Origin: Balanoglossus misakiensis
Taxonomy: Eukaryota > Hemichordata
Length of the DNA: 64,000 nucleotides
NCBI GenBank assembly: GCA_040954595.2
Contig: CM082596.2
Coordinates: 7,440,001-7,504,000 of the forward strand
Reading direction: 5' to 3'
The notes beneath the pieces were generated by a model. That model searched no databases and had not been told where the DNA came from. It worked only from the letters and a program-made list of their open reading frames with translations. Shown piece by piece: positions 11,639-25,040 of this stretch. Position 1 is the stretch's first letter. Every line of letters starts with the position of its first letter. The position numbers and the translations under genes were made by a program.

Positions 11639-14307
11639 ACATTTCTACTCATATAAACGGTATTTCAAAGTACGGTAGGTGGAGGGCCGTACGCATATTA
11701 TATGGGCGGAAAATATTCTCAAAGAAAACATTGCACGTAAAAGTGTCGTAAATTTGCCGTACTGTACCTGGCGTTCAATAAACCGTGTCATAGACAAAAT
11801 CCCACTCGGCATACTTTGAATTTTGCAATATGTTCATCTGACCTTATTTAGTAATACAGGGGGAAAGGCCTTGCGGGTCGAAAAACCGTGACAAGACGTA
11901 CGATTTGATACACATCATATGTTCTTTAGGAGTTTTGACCCAAGATTGCGGTCATCAGAACTTGTTTAACTGAGGGCGCTTCTTTGATTTTCGCAGTGGA
12001 CCCGGCGAACAGAGACACAAGAAAAACGAAAAGAGCAAAATGACATCATTTTGTGGTCTAATTTTTTATTTGTAAAATTTCGTTGGAAGCAAAACTCAAT
12101 CAGTTGTGGTACTTTAAACTGTCATAAATGCACCAGGAAAAAATTCGCATTGTCTACACTTTTCATGGAATATGTGTAAAAATACTCATCTATCTTTGCA
12201 TGCGATTGATGATTTCATTACAAATAGTGACGTTTGGCAATCATCCATCTTAAAGTGCAGAGAAAAACATGTTTGTTTTTACCTGCTGTTTTTCTTGTTT
12301 ATTTTTCAGTTGTGTTCCCTCGATCTCAAATATAGTGCCAATACACAGGCCTATGCAATCGGTATAAATTCCAACAATAACTTGAAGCTGCCGCCAAGTT
12401 TTTCGTTTGCTCAAGCACCGAGCACCGCGGTTCAAGTAGGCATTCCTAATTCTTTATTTCCGAAATTGTTCTGTGTTTATCGTTTACACGCTAGGAGTTT
12501 GTTTTCCCTATATACACAGCTATAATATTACTTGTCGGCGCTCTTAGCTTACTGTAAGTTGTTTTCTGCTGGGCGTGTTTGTCATTCGCCCGTAAGAACA
12601 GTCACCTCTCCGCGACAAGCGACATTCCTGAGATCGCGACAAACAAACTATCGCGTGTCTTGAACTCACAATGCGAGTAACAAGAGAATCCTGGGAGCTA
12701 AGAAGCGTCAAAGACAATGCGTAACGTGACCACTCTGGATGTGTGGTTTATGAACTTTTACTAAAAAGGGTTTAGACTAATTTTTAAATTATATTTTTTT
12801 TTTACAATTTGCACACTTGTTAAATATACGAAGAAACATCATCGTGTCAGACAAACTATGATTCCTACAGGAAACCTTCCATTTTGGGCAGTCTTGGGTA
12901 TATGCCATTTGGTCAAATTGAATTGTTCGCAAGATTGCACCGCGATCACACGATTAAGTAGTCTAATATCTAGACGTGTGTTGTCCGCTTCATTTGCTTC
13001 CAAAGCGGACATCACACGGCTGGATACTAGACTAACGATTGAGCTTATAGGGACTCAAGCGGAATTTCACCGGTAACATAACATCACAGAAGGTCAAAGG
13101 TCAGGCCTGTCTTCCTGTAAATAGCGTCTGCACTATTTCCCATGGGGGAACCCAACTGTTCGCTATTGGCTCTGCCGCGAAGGCCTGTCACACAAAATCG
13201 GATGTTTTCATTTCGATTTCCGGGCCATAGGTCCGGTCTCAATTCCTGTGACGTCATCCCGCTGACATACATGTGTATACACGTCAGATTTCGGTCAGTT
13301 AGCACTTTCAATTATCGCCCTTGTGAACATGTTTCCCGTTGGGGGGGGGGGGGGCAACACATCTTCTGCTTTCAGCACTGCAGTGTCCGCCACGTTCCCA
13401 ATATACACACAGGGCGTGTCACAAAATACCTGCGCCGTTACAAAACCCACAGCATATAGAGCCTACTCCCTTGGCGACATCAAGACAACGCCCAGCAACG
13501 AATACAAGCTACAGTACCTACCGAATCAACAGATTGAAAGCAAAGATGACTTGATACATTTGGCCGTGTTCGATAAATGTTCTCCCTGCTTGCACAGTGC
13601 GCTCTTCGTGAAACGGTCTTTGCGACTATGTCCCGATTTAATAGCGTGAGCGCCTATACGACTAAATTTAATAGACCCTGCCATATGCGGGTTCTGACAT
13701 GTGAACACGCCCTGTTTGAAGGCCACAGGAACAGAGTTTGTCCATAAAAACAAACAAAACAACACTGAATGGTGCACGAATCGAAACCTCCATTGTAACT
13801 CGGTTATCAAAGATTTTAGATTAAAACTTCAGTTATCTCATGTCGCTAAGCCTACCAAGGAACGTATGCACGCGTGAATTAACAATGGTCCAAACGGAGA
13901 ATTTCTGCATTCTGCGGTTCGCATCTTAATATGGCCGCCATTCTTTCAACTAAACATAAACAACAATACAACATTTTCTGGAACTTAAAATAAAGAAAGG
14001 GTACGCAGCATGACTCAGTCTATGTATTGCCTGTGGTTGACCTGGTATGACCTCAACTTGCAAGCAATAAGGACAAATTTGATAGCGTCAGTGTAATAAA
14101 ACCCATGCTATAAATATTTGCTGTCAACATCTCACAAACTATCACAGAATTGTTAAAATGCGGGTTTCAATATGCCCCAGTAAATTTTATTTACCTCAAG
14201 TGTCCGCCAGGACTGTTAGGCGTGACCTTATATGACCTTTAGAACGGGATTTGGCGAGCCCGGTTCAGTACACACAGTTTTTTGTTTCATTATCAACGTC
14301 ACATCTT

Positions 14308-14310
<3 letters not shown>
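11639..14310. other. No gene seen; contains a hairpin
   Basis: The open frames here (for example 12172-12525 and 12858-13076 on the plus strand) show no family resemblance. The second is crossed by the hairpin at 12960-13033, which argues against a protein. A poly-G run lies at about 13339-13352. Confidence 0.4.
12960..13033 (+). other. miRNA-like 31-bp hairpin
   Basis: The left arm (12960-12990) starts AGTCTAATATCTAGACG and the right arm (13003-13033) ends GGCTGGATACTAGACT. The 12-nt loop starts CATTTG. By hand the stem has 27 Watson-Crick pairs, one G-T wobble and three isolated mismatches. Length, loop size and scattered mismatches match an animal pre-miRNA. It could instead be a very small fold-back element. 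I recognise no miRNA seed family. Either strand could be transcribed. Confidence 0.4.
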
Positions 14311-14360
<50 letters not shown>

Positions 14361-14392
14361 TATCATCGTCATCATCATCATTACAATCTTCA
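14311..14392 (+). repeat. (ATC)n microsatellite
   Basis: This is a tract of ATC/CAT trinucleotides with minor interruptions. It produces apparent poly-His and poly-Ile open frames that are not genes. Confidence 0.95.
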
Positions 14393-17300
14393 TTATCCGC
14401 ATTATGATAATCATCCTCACTTACACTTCAAATATTAGATCTTTTTCAGTAGCGGACCGCATATGATAGAAACGAGGGGTATAAAGAAGGTCTTTGCGGT
14501 GAACACGTTGAATCAAACAGTTGCGTTTCACACAGTATTTGCTATTGAAATAACTGGAGTTGTACTTCAATTCAGGACACTTCGCATGACTGTAGAAACA
14601 CACCGGATATCCTTGGTGTGAATCCCAAATAAAAAAAGATCGGCGTTGTCATTACCTGTGGTTGAAAAGAAAATATATCCCTCAGAGTTTCCGAGTAGTC
14701 CTCGCCAGCTACCGCGGTGCCGTTGTAGTGATGAAAGTGAGAGTATACGAGCGACCCTGGTCTAGTTCTGTATATTCTGCGGGCAGACTGCGAAGTGGCG
14801 TCGGGCGCGACGGCACGTCCAATTTATACTCGTCCGCACACGTTCCAACACACGTGCCGCACCGCCTAGGGTGTTGTAAAGGTATATTTCTGGCTTCGGC
14901 GTGGGGGTGACGGCACCTAAAAACACTTGAGTTCTTGGATCGAGGTCAAGATCCGCCCACGTAGAAGTGCTACAACCCCCTCGAGATGGTAAAATCTATT
15001 TCGGACACGTTTCTTTTAAAAATGGGTGACAAAAGTTCGGCTGGCGCATGGAAAACGCCTCTGTAACATTGTAAACTACGATTACCTGTAGGAGTAACTA
15101 TACAAGTATGCATGCAATGATGCTGCTTGGGTTTTTAATCCATGCAAGTCCTAATTCCCAGAGTTCATAGCGCTATCGCTATGGAAACAGCTCACTGACA
15201 GGTAGGCCTGTATGTTAGATTCATACTTTATCGAATCCTAGCCACTGTGATTTTAGATGTCGAGTGACCGAGGTTCCATGGGCGCGTTCGAAAGCAATCA
15301 TACATCCCAGGGACTCGATCTTTGAACAGTTCAAAGCTATTTTGCAGTAAAACGCGCAAGGCACGAATTCCTGTATAGTAAAAACACGAACACATGTGAT
15401 GGAAAGTCGTAAAAAAACCTTTGAAACCGGCAACGGCGCTTTGAAATACTCGACATTAACATCGCGACAATGGTCTGAGATAGGCAAAACGACAGAAAGT
15501 GAATTGTGCTGCTTGCTCACAAGTCCGTTTGTGGGGATACTTAAACATTTTATGAGCGCTAAGATTCACACAAGAAATACCCCGGGAACATTATGATCTC
15601 ATTAGATTCCCTAATGGGTGACGAGAAACAGCGATTATGGTCAATTGAATAGCGGTGAGTGGAGTGGTTTAAAGTCATGTATTTGAGCGCTGGCCTTTTG
15701 TTGTCTCTGTGGTCCTTCTTTGGAAATGAGACAAACGCCGCAAAAGTTCAAGGGGGTTCTGAGGAGAGAGAGGGGAGGGAGGGGGAGAGAGAGGGGCAGA
15801 CATGGACAGCGAGATGGGGAGGCACAGGCACAAACATTGGGACAGACAGAAAGGCAGACAGGTAGATAGATTTACAGATCTGGTAGTACTGTGGTTAGCA
15901 CGCAAAATATACATTCAGCCACCCAATGGAAGAAAGGTGTGAGTTGATGTTTTGCAATGAATTCATAACACCTTCGTTCACTATCGGAAACGTAAAGGTT
16001 AGCAAATAGGTTTGCAAGTCAAATACCCCTTCAACTATACGGCAGACATTTTGAATGTCAGTGAACATTTACGAAAGAATGATGAAAGACATCTTTCGCC
16101 GTTGTGTATTGAATATCCACTGTACTGCCACACACTGCAGTATGGAGCGCGTCAATTGCGAAATCAGTTCGTAGACTGGCCAAACTGTCCAGCCATTTTT
16201 TTCCGTCATCTGCATTGCATTATTTGCAACACTCTTTTTAATTACAACACATTGCGGGTGTTCCCAGGTACCAGGCGGGTACATCAAGGTCATTTTATTT
16301 CCACAGACTTCCGACCACACCCCGCACATACAGTTTTGCTCGAAAGCTGTTGTTCGACCACCTGTTTGAAGGTACATTCTAACGCGTCACCCTATAGCCT
16401 CGCCCGTTTCACCTCCAGTACATTCACACAAGCTACAATTGCTCTAGCGATATTTGTAAACAAGGAAAACCTCGGTACGAACGTTCAACAAGTTAGCAAA
16501 ATTAAGGATTTTGTTTACATAGCCCGGACACATAGCATAGACAATATAGCATTCGCTGCTGCTATCATTAGGGGCCTATAACCATGGACTCCTACCCGTA
16601 CCGCAATTTATAACCTACAGTTTTCACCAGGTACATATACTAGTATATGTATTCATTTTTACCGTGTCTGTCTTGTGTTAAAGCCCGACCACATTTTTAA
16701 ACGGAGAAGACATGTTACGGTTCTCGGTTACAACGTATGGTCTCATCCGAATCACACATTTTCTCTCTCGTCCATCTCGCCATCTGTCTGTCGCTCTACA
16801 CATCTGCCCACAGTGTCTCCTGTGTTCCTCGTGTCAAAACGCCGGTGCCTAAAACACCTGCGATCTGAAGAAAACAACAAGAAAACATGTGAAGTACTCA
16901 CGCCTTTTCGCGTTCTTGGGTACGCGTGCTCTCCTCACTAAAAGCGTCTGCAGCTTGTACAGAAAAGGATATTTGGCGTTTCACTAGAAATCCTGTTTCA
17001 TGAACAGCGACAAGGGCCCTCCAAAATGTAGTCTTTAGTTACTGGACGTCTGAAACATCCTCACTCGCATTTCACGACTGTCTGTCAGTGTGCGTAAAGC
17101 CACCCATTCCTCGCGAGTAATGTGCCCCTTAATTGTGCCGAAATACAGCTGCCCATTGTTATTTTATGGCGACTCGAGAACCGCGGATAAGTCTAGGACC
17201 CCTTTTCAACATCGGCATTACAATACGAAGCACCCCCTTCAAAAACATTACCAAAGGCAAAGCACTCAGCGGTATTGCGACTCTTGTTGAGCAATTTTAT

Positions 17301-18269
17301 TTTGTGTTCAGCTGAAAGCCCTGAAAGAAGCCTGCGCTATTTTTCTCCATCAAAAGGCATAAGTAAATCGTTCGCTAGGGAGGATTGAAAACGGAGTCAT
17401 GTTTCGCGCAATCGTCTTTCAGTCGTCGACACTGCCCGGTATGTTGAGAGGCGCTGTAACAATGACAGTTGACCCACACGTCGCCCTTTTTGTGTAATTT
17501 CATTGGACTGTCCATTATGGCCTTTAAGTGTCTCGGCTAGACCGCATTCAGGCGACAGATATTTACCCAACCTGCCAATAATTTAGAAGTCAATACGGGC
17601 ACTTGTTGCCGTTTAAAGTGCCCGGTGCATAATGGGGGTAAACAGAGATTTTCTGTAACAGTTTCTTACAGCTCGGGTTTTGTAAATCCATCAATCGCCT
17701 TGTCGTTCCTCTTTAAGGTCTCAGCTTGAGTAACCCCGGTTGCTATTGGCTGCATTCTTTTCCACGGACAAGGTCGTCAAATCATTTACGTGTTATGGGT
17801 ATGGGAACGGTACAGACACTTTTAAAAGGCAAATTAATATCGATTCTCATTCTTACAAGGGTAATTCGTTTTGAGAAAGTTTACACGTTTTTATTTCACA
17901 TTTCCGATTACACGTTCTTCCGTATTAAGTTTTTCTTACAGGTAATTGTCAATTCTCTTTTCACTTTTTTCGAATGGTATATTACATTGACAGAAAAAAA
18001 AACTTACATCACATATCAATTACAGTGTTTTGGAGACATTTGTTGGGATTGCCACTAAAAAGGTAAAACGAGACTCTAGGGGGCGCTGTCCATGATAATT
18101 TGTTGCAGTTTGTCACCAGGATAGGTATGCTCCTTGTTAGCAGAATAATAAACTCGACTATCAGGAATAAAATCTAAATAGGAAATACTACGGTATCAGC
18201 TGCTGTTTCTTGTCTGAGAGAATAGTAGTCATTTTGACAGAGCGTACAAAGTGGAACAAGAAACTGCAG
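14393..18269. other. No gene recognised
   Basis: The longest open frame is 16012-16581 on the plus strand (189 codons). It has no recognisable domain, no signal peptide and no obvious splice partner, so I do not call it. A purine-rich GAG/GGGA stretch at about 15760-15800 and a GACAGA/GTAG stretch near 15840 are low-complexity sequence. Confidence 0.4.
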
Positions 18270-18462
18270 TTAAAGGTATACAGTCACCTCTAATTTACAT
18301 ACGCCCACATATCTGAAATGGCGTATTTGAGCGTTCTAGAGGAACATATGGTGGCGCTCTTTTTATTCGCGTGTGCCAACCACTGAAAATCTGTGATTGG
18401 CTAGATCTCAATTTGCCATGGTAACTATTTCTAATTTTACATAGGTGACCGTATACCTTTAA
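18270..18462 (+). mobile_element. TTAA-type MITE, family 1, copy 2
   Basis: This is an intact copy: TTAA, then AGGTATACAGTCACC, an interior of about 155 bp, then GGTGACCGTATACCT and TTAA. The perfect TTAA on both sides is the target-site duplication. Confidence 0.9.
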
Positions 18463-19226
18463 TACACAAAATACAAAAGGCTAATGAGCCCTAAAACAGG
18501 AAAGCTATCTCTTAATATCATAAGCGTCAAACCCAAGACATCTGCAACAATGTAACTGGACGATAATAAATTAAAAATTCGCATCTGGAACACTATCAGG
18601 TAGTAAAACACAGGTACAATGAAAAAAAGAAGAAATTTTAAAAATAGGATATTTTTGCACAGAACCCAGCATTAGCAACAGGGCAGTCAAGCAAAATGCA
18701 TCCCCTACACTTAGAGATATTTGAAGTTAACCTATTGTTTTCCTGGCTTGTCTCACTCTGGTTTCAGGGGTGGGTGGGGGTGGGTAATGACGGCAACAAC
18801 TTTGCCAGTGGGCCGAATCTACTTCACATTGTTTTTAGATTTACAGAATAACAATTCTGTCCACACATAGTGTGTAATGAACGACACTAGGTACGTGTCC
18901 TGAAGGGCAGCCCGGGTCATTCACTTCCTTGTGACAGAAAAATAAAAGCAGTTGGATAAATGCACACATTGGACTAAATTATTTCTTACATGAGTATGTG
19001 CATCAATATTAATGTTATCGAAGTTTTGAAATAGTCACGACTCAACCCTGTTTTGAAAGCTGAGTATATTATAATCTGAAAGATTCAGAAATTTAAATTT
19101 ACTTTACGATCTAAGGATAAATGCCCGTACATAGCTAGAGCACAACGTGGAGAAGACAGAGGTCACGGAGGTACAAAGGGTGAAAGGTCATACGTCACTG
19201 GGGTGCGAAGGTGAAAAGGTGGTCTA
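18463..19226. other. Downstream flank / probable 3' UTR of GORASP
   Basis: This stretch lies immediately 3' of the GORASP stop codon on the minus strand. It is AT-rich without exon-like open frames. I do not see a clear AATAAA on the minus strand close to the stop, so the transcript end is not placed. Confidence 0.4.
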
Positions 19227-22200
19227 TCACGACTGGTCCGACTCTGCTTGCTGTACCGGCGCCGGTGACGGGACTTGGGTCGGGGGCGCCACAGAGGTGT
19301 TGATGGGGAACGAGGGGAGGGGGGCGGGGCCCGGAATGGTGGCGAACGACGCCGGGAGGGGCCCCGGGGGCGGGATTTTGAAGTCGGCCGGAAGCGAGAC
19401 GGCCGGCATGGGTATCGACGACGGCAGGGAGAGCGGGGGGTTCGGTATCGACCCCGCCCCCATCGCCGTGGTCGACGGATTCGTCAGCCCCTGCGCAGCC
19501 GGAAATTGAATATTCATGTTGGCGAGGCCGGGTATGCTCGGTAGAGTCATCGGGGCTGAAAGATACAAAAAAAATGTCAGTCAGTGAGAGAAACAAAAGA
19601 CTAGAAAAAAAAATGAAATTTACTCGTAACTATTTCCACACATTCCCAATAAGTACACCTCAAAAGGGAACTGACAGACCACAATTCGGTCTTCAGGATC
19701 AAACAACACGCCAAATTCTTTCCTCTAATCATACAAAAAAACTTTCACTTTCTTCTGCACATACTGATGCACACATGAAAAAATCCTGTTAGACAGTGGC
19801 TGAAGTTACACCCCCCCCCCCCAACATAAAAGATCCTTGATCAGTAGCCTTTTAATGGAACAGACCGATGATTCAATCATAAAACACAGTCAAACCTGTG
19901 TTAGTGGCCACTCTGTTACAGTGCCAGTGCAATTAAAGGCCAGTTTAGGAAAGTCCCTTGACTGGCCACTCTTGACAGGTTTGACTGCGTTTTTTTCACC
20001 AGTTATCAGCCTCTCGTCATACTCGAATCAAAGAAACTTACTTGGTGGTAACATGGCCGAACCTGCTGTGGACACCGGCGCATACGTTCCACCCGCAGCC
20101 GTTGATGGTATGACGGGGATCGTCGGGGTACCACCGGCAGTCAGGGGACTGGTCACACCCGTGGACACATTCACTGGAACGGTTGTTCCTAACGATAACG
20201 CCGATACTCCCGTTTCTATCCCAGCCGTCGTCGTATGAGGTGAACCCGATAATGAAACCTGAAACGAAATCATGGCAGGTTATAAAACTGAAACTATTGC
20301 TAGTATTATACTTTAGCTCAGGCCATATGCACATAAAATAACACATACAGTAAAATAGCAATTAATTAAGGTAAAAAAAAGTTAACTAGGGACATTTCTC
20401 TGTTTCCAGAATGTTTATTGAAAATAGGAATCTATGAATCACTAGGATTTAAAACAAAGTTAGCCAGTCCTATCATTATTTTACACTCAGGTGGATTATT
20501 TTGTAGATTTTTTGATCAATCAGCTCCAACAGTGAAATTATAACATTTCTGCTTTTACAATATCTTTCTTGTGTTTGAAGACTTACCTCTGAAAATCCGT
20601 CAGGAGGTGGAGTGACTGACGACAATGGTTGTGGGGGTATAGACGGATCTGCAGGGGGCGATGGCATGCCTTCAAACTGCTTTGTTGGTATCCTATGCAA
20701 ATAACCGTAGCCTATACCACAGCCGAGACTGTGAAGAAAAAAATACAATCACCGCCGTGTCAGTGAAGTCTAGCTACCGAGCATACAACCGCAAATAGTC
20801 AACACTATTACAGCAGGGTAAATCCTGTGGGGAGATTTTTTGTTTTGTTTGAGTGAAAGTAGCTAAATTGTCCATCAGTTGCGTTTTCACACGAAAAGTT
20901 TGGAGTGGCTTCTTGACTATTACGAAAAGCACAGGCACGAAGTATGAACGTCTCAGGTGCAGAATTTTTCTCCATATCACTGTTAAAATGATCGACCTAC
21001 ACTCACTTGTGTTTACTGTAAAAACACTTTATTTTCGCGAGCAATAAATTTTCGCGTAATACGCGAGAGCCAAAATAGCGTGAAAATAAAAAGTCGCGTA
21101 AATTTTTTTGAAGATAACGATGCAGTTGTGAAATACGAGAACGCGAAATTAATCCTCGCGAAACAGTGGCCTCTCATGATATCGCGAAAAATTTCAACTC
21201 GCAAAAATAAAGTGTTTTACAGTATATAAACTCACTCACCTTCCTTCACCTCCCCAGTTTGAATTCGGAGTAAGTGTGACTTCTCTGACGCCGTCCGTTT
21301 CCACGTTGTATACATATAATTTTAGAGGTCTACCTTCATGGGATTCTATCAGGGAAAACAAGTCTTCCGACTGAAAGCGAGAAAGAGACAGGAATTATTA
21401 TCTGTTGCATCACTGAACATTCTCTCTCTCGTGGACTGATCCTTAAAAGCATGCTATGGACATACACAGACAGACACGTGCACACACAGACGGACACACA
21501 GATGGACACACATTACTCACCTCATGGAGTACAGAGTCAGCTCCTATGATATAATCTGTATTCGACCTAAGACCTGCATAATCAGCTGGACCATTGGGTT
21601 GTACATCCTGCAATAATGAATAAAAGACAATGAGTACACATACCATTAATAGCCCTGTAGTTACTATAGACTAACAAGACACAAACAGTATAATACCATA
21701 TGGTAAGTGCAAAAGTCCCTTGACACTATTCTTGTGATTGAAGATTTTGACTGTAGGCAATTCGCAACAGGTGAAACGTGGAATCACTTTCTATAGAACA
21801 CTGCAGTAGACTGCAGGCAGCATTTTATTCCGGGGGTAAGGCTTTTGCGAACTCTGCTGTTTACCTTAAAGGTATACAGTCACCCCCAATTTACATACGC
21901 CCATATATGGCTGAATGAAATGGCATATTTGAGCGTTCTAAAGAACATATGGTGGCACTCTTTTTTTCGCCACCCACTGAAAATCTGTGATTGGTTAGAT
22001 CTCATTTTGCCATGGTACATTTTGTAACTATAGCTAATTTTCCATAGGTGACCGTATACCTTTAACAGTCCTAAATCCTAACCACTGGTCCAGTGAATAC
22101 TCTCTACTGCACTGAACTATACTTGGACTAAGAGAGAGAGATACTCGGGGGAAATTTTGAAGGTAACATATAATAGAGTCTCGCGCTTTACTCACCAAGA

Positions 22201-23418
22201 CATGCCACACATTTTCATTGGCCCCTTCAAAGGAACAGAATCGAATGCTAACTCCCAGAAGCCCCTGGCCGCCCCAGGCATTGCTGGGCGTCAACATGAC
22301 TTCTCTCGTCTTCAGAGACTTGCTGCTGTACACCAACATCCTCACCGGTTTCTCCATGTTACTTTTCAAGATTTCTTTCAACGTGTCATTGTCTTTGTCC
22401 TGAAATTAAGGAAGGTAAACACATGTATTTTATAACTCATACAATCCCTACAACCATCTACTGGTGAGGTGGCGAAATCGTTTTTTTTTTTTAATGCAGA
22501 TGGAAATTTTTAATGAAAAGGATTAGGAACAACCAGATGTACTCACCAGTCTCTGGTTGCCAATAGCAACAATAAAGTCAAAGAAAGCCTCTAAGCCAGC
22601 CTTGTGCCCGGGGGAATTCTCCTGTACCTACAGGTGAGAAAAGTAAACCAGTTATACATCATTAGTAAAACTACAGTTTTAAGCAGCAATAAATGCACAT
22701 TGCAGCACAGTTATTTTCAATTGGTTAAGAGATAACCTACATTTATAAACAGTGGGCACACAGTCTACAGTATGGTTCAAGTTTCTATGCGCATATCGAA
22801 TGATGACGAAGAATTAGGGTTAGGGATTTTTGCAGAGTCCAATTTTGTTAACATCTGAAATGGACACGTTGAGGCGACGTGTCGATGCGGGCACTCGCCT
22901 CGTACGGTTGATTGCATTAGCACATCGACAGGTACGGTGGTTTGACCGTTGGCAAGATTCGATTTGTCCGCATTATGGGCTGTGTTTAAATTTGCCAATG
23001 GTGACTGTGCAACACAATAACATTTGTTTGCACGGTTACGACACCGGTGCATACCGATTCGTACGTCCGCGTCCGATCTCATCGCCGTGAGTGATGGCTC
23101 TCTAGTTAGCCCCTCCGCGCCGCTGGGGTCAAGCGATGCGATCAGAGAAGACAATGACGATTGGTTTTATCAAAACGATCACTGCCGTGAAATCAAACTT
23201 AAATCATACCTTCTTTATCATGTTTATCATTAGTCAAAAGCGTTCCACATGTTACACTGGTTCCGACTTCCTGACCCGACATGCATGTACAACTATGACC
23301 CGGTGCCAGACAAGGAGATGTTTTGACAGTAAAACACGCAGATATTTTCACTTACCCTCAAGACGTGGTATCCTTCCGAGCCGCCTCCCGGCACCTCTGC
23401 ACTTGAAGCACCGCCCAT
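19227..23418 (-). CDS. GORASP: Golgi reassembly-stacking protein (GRASP55/65)
   Basis: Eight exons with consistent phases: 23418-23356, 22627-22547, 22399-22196, 21607-21521, 21370-21240, 20728-20587, 20258-20042 and 19555-19227, giving about 417 residues. GRASP proteins are peripheral Golgi membrane proteins that tether cisternae and take part in unconventional secretion. The start MGGASS offers the N-myristoylated Gly2 of the family. Exons 1-6 encode the two tandem PDZ-like GRASP domains. Diagnostic stretches are [20 protein letters not shown] (PDZ1), [39 protein letters not shown] (PDZ2) and [16 protein letters not shown]. Exons 7-8 encode the Ser/Pro/Thr/Gly-rich regulatory tail, which is poorly conserved, as usual for the family. 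Vertebrates have two paralogs; this sequence is close to both, so I give no number. Three MITEs lie in its introns. Confidence 0.97.
19887..19987. mobile_element. CAGTCAAACCTGT MITE, family 3
   Basis: A short copy of about 100 bp starting CAGTCAAACCTGTGTTAG and ending ACAGGTTTGACTG, with the same GGCCACT and AAAGTCCCTTGACTGG interior blocks as the other copies. It lies in the last intron of GORASP. Confidence 0.85.
21014..21224. mobile_element. TACTGTAAAA MITE, family 4
   Basis: The terminal inverted repeats are TACTGTAAAAACACTTTATT on the left and AAATAAAGTGTTTTACAGTA on the right. The interior is rich in TCGCG. It lies in GORASP intron 5, ending only about 15 bp from the splice donor of exon 5 (21240). 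Confidence 0.85.
21866..22065 (+). mobile_element. TTAA-type MITE, family 1, copy 3
   Basis: An intact copy with perfect TTAA on both sides, the terminal repeat AGGTATACAGTCACC on the left and GGTGACCGTATACCT on the right. It sits in GORASP intron 3, between exons 21607-21521 and 22399-22196. Confidence 0.9.
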
Positions 23419-24320
23419 GGCCCCGCTCCGTCAAAATGCGATCACCGAGCAGACAGCAATGGACACACCAACCACAGTCAGCTGCCTCAAACAAAATGGC
23501 GACCAAACATACGTGGCAAGCAAGCACTGAGCATTGTGGGAGATAGTTCAAAGGTCAACGACCCCTAAAGATGCGCTGGGGTTCCCCAATCAAAACGGGC
23601 CTGTTTTTTTTTAAACTCAAAAGCACTTTTATTTCAAATCGTTCATTTAAACAAATTAAAATAAAGACAACAGACAGATTACATAGCAATCGCGACATTG
23701 AAAATGTACCACTCTTTAAAAAACCAAAGTTGATTTTTTGATCGTGACAAGTCATAGCAACCCTCTAAAATTCAACACCGGCAATAGTTAGTGAGTGCAG
23801 GGGCTGCCCCTTGCCCTACATTTGGTGAAATACAAGAAACTTTATCTGAAGAAATTGCGCCACACCACAAAGAGAGCATGTCAATGACTATCATAGCGTA
23901 GTAAAGTACTTTGTTTTACCAAACAATGAAAGAAAACCGTGATAATGCATTCACAATATCGCGATATTGCATCATTTATTCCTAAAATCGCCTCATAAAA
24001 TTTTAGCACTAATTTCCGTGTTTTGTTATCTCGTCTGTGCCTTCTCAAGTTTATCCACAAGTAACCGCCTCCCAGACTGACATCAACCGCCGGCAAGTTC
24101 TTTAACACGAGTGTGACGTCACAGATAGGACCTGTTGGTGAGTACACAAAATCAAGTTTGAAAAGTTATAGATCACAGCCAGGAGAAATCTGTAAGTGGG
24201 ACTTGTGTAGATTCGGGTGACGAGGGGTCGAATAATATGAAGGTGCAGAAATATGCATGGCGAAAAATAGCTTTACATCTAGTCCTTGCAAGCCACCCCT
24301 CCCTCCCTCTCTCTCTCTCT

Positions 24321-24351
<31 letters not shown>

Positions 24352-24353
24352 CT

Positions 24354-24394
<41 letters not shown>

Positions 24395-25040
24395 GCCCCC
24401 TCTCCCTCCCGCCCCCTCTCCCGCCCCCTCTCAGTATCTACGACTAGTACTCATCTACCTCCCACCTTTCTAAAGCTCCTTGTATGCACTTTTGCAACTG
24501 CGATGTGGCTGTTGACGTCTCGGTGTTACTGGCACGCTTTCTTTCTTCCCTTTGAACTTATTCGACAATTTGTTGTCAGTTATGATGAGTTTTTCTGTTA
24601 AGATATTATTAATACGATCATTTTGAGTTACGAGCTATTAAGTTATTATAAGAAAATGCATATTGGAGATGTGATTCCTGAAATCAAAATTGTAAGAAGG
24701 GAAAATTTATATTTTGAAATTTTCCTACAAGAGAATGATGATTCCCGAATATGTATACGCCTCAAAATACAAGTCTTTATTTTTTTCTGAAATTTTGCTA
24801 AAGGTAATATAACTTTAGATTATTCAATGTTTTTTTTTCTCGAAAATACTCCCAATAAACTTTTATATAGCAGAGAATTAAAAGATTTGGGGACTGATTT
24901 TGCTGAAAAATGTCCCCGAGGCGCGTACTAAATAAACATGTTTTCAATGCATTGCAAGGTACACGTGTATCATTTGCTTTACACTTTTCAACTGAATGGG
25001 ACCTTTATCCCAACGATAAAAAAACGTTTATCATATGCAC
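23419..25040. other. Upstream flank of GORASP; CT-rich tract
   Basis: The first few hundred bases upstream of 23418 should hold the GORASP promoter and 5' UTR; I cannot define elements. A long pyrimidine tract, (CT)n with CCCTCCC interruptions, lies at about 24297-24432 and generates false Ser/Leu/Pro open frames. The rest is AT-rich with nothing I recognise. Confidence 0.5.

Noticed and set aside
14232-14466. Poly-His and poly-Ile open frames
   Set aside because: They are translations of the ATC trinucleotide repeat.
16012-16581. 189-codon plus-strand open frame
   Set aside because: Longest frame in the first 19 kb, but no domain, signal peptide, compositional bias or splice context supports it; frames of this length occur by chance in 64 kb.
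22815-22826. Two TTAGGG units in a GORASP intron
   Set aside because: Only two units, too few to be an interstitial telomere.
24237-24601. Ser/Leu/Pro-rich open frames
   Set aside because: They are generated by the CT-rich pyrimidine tract.
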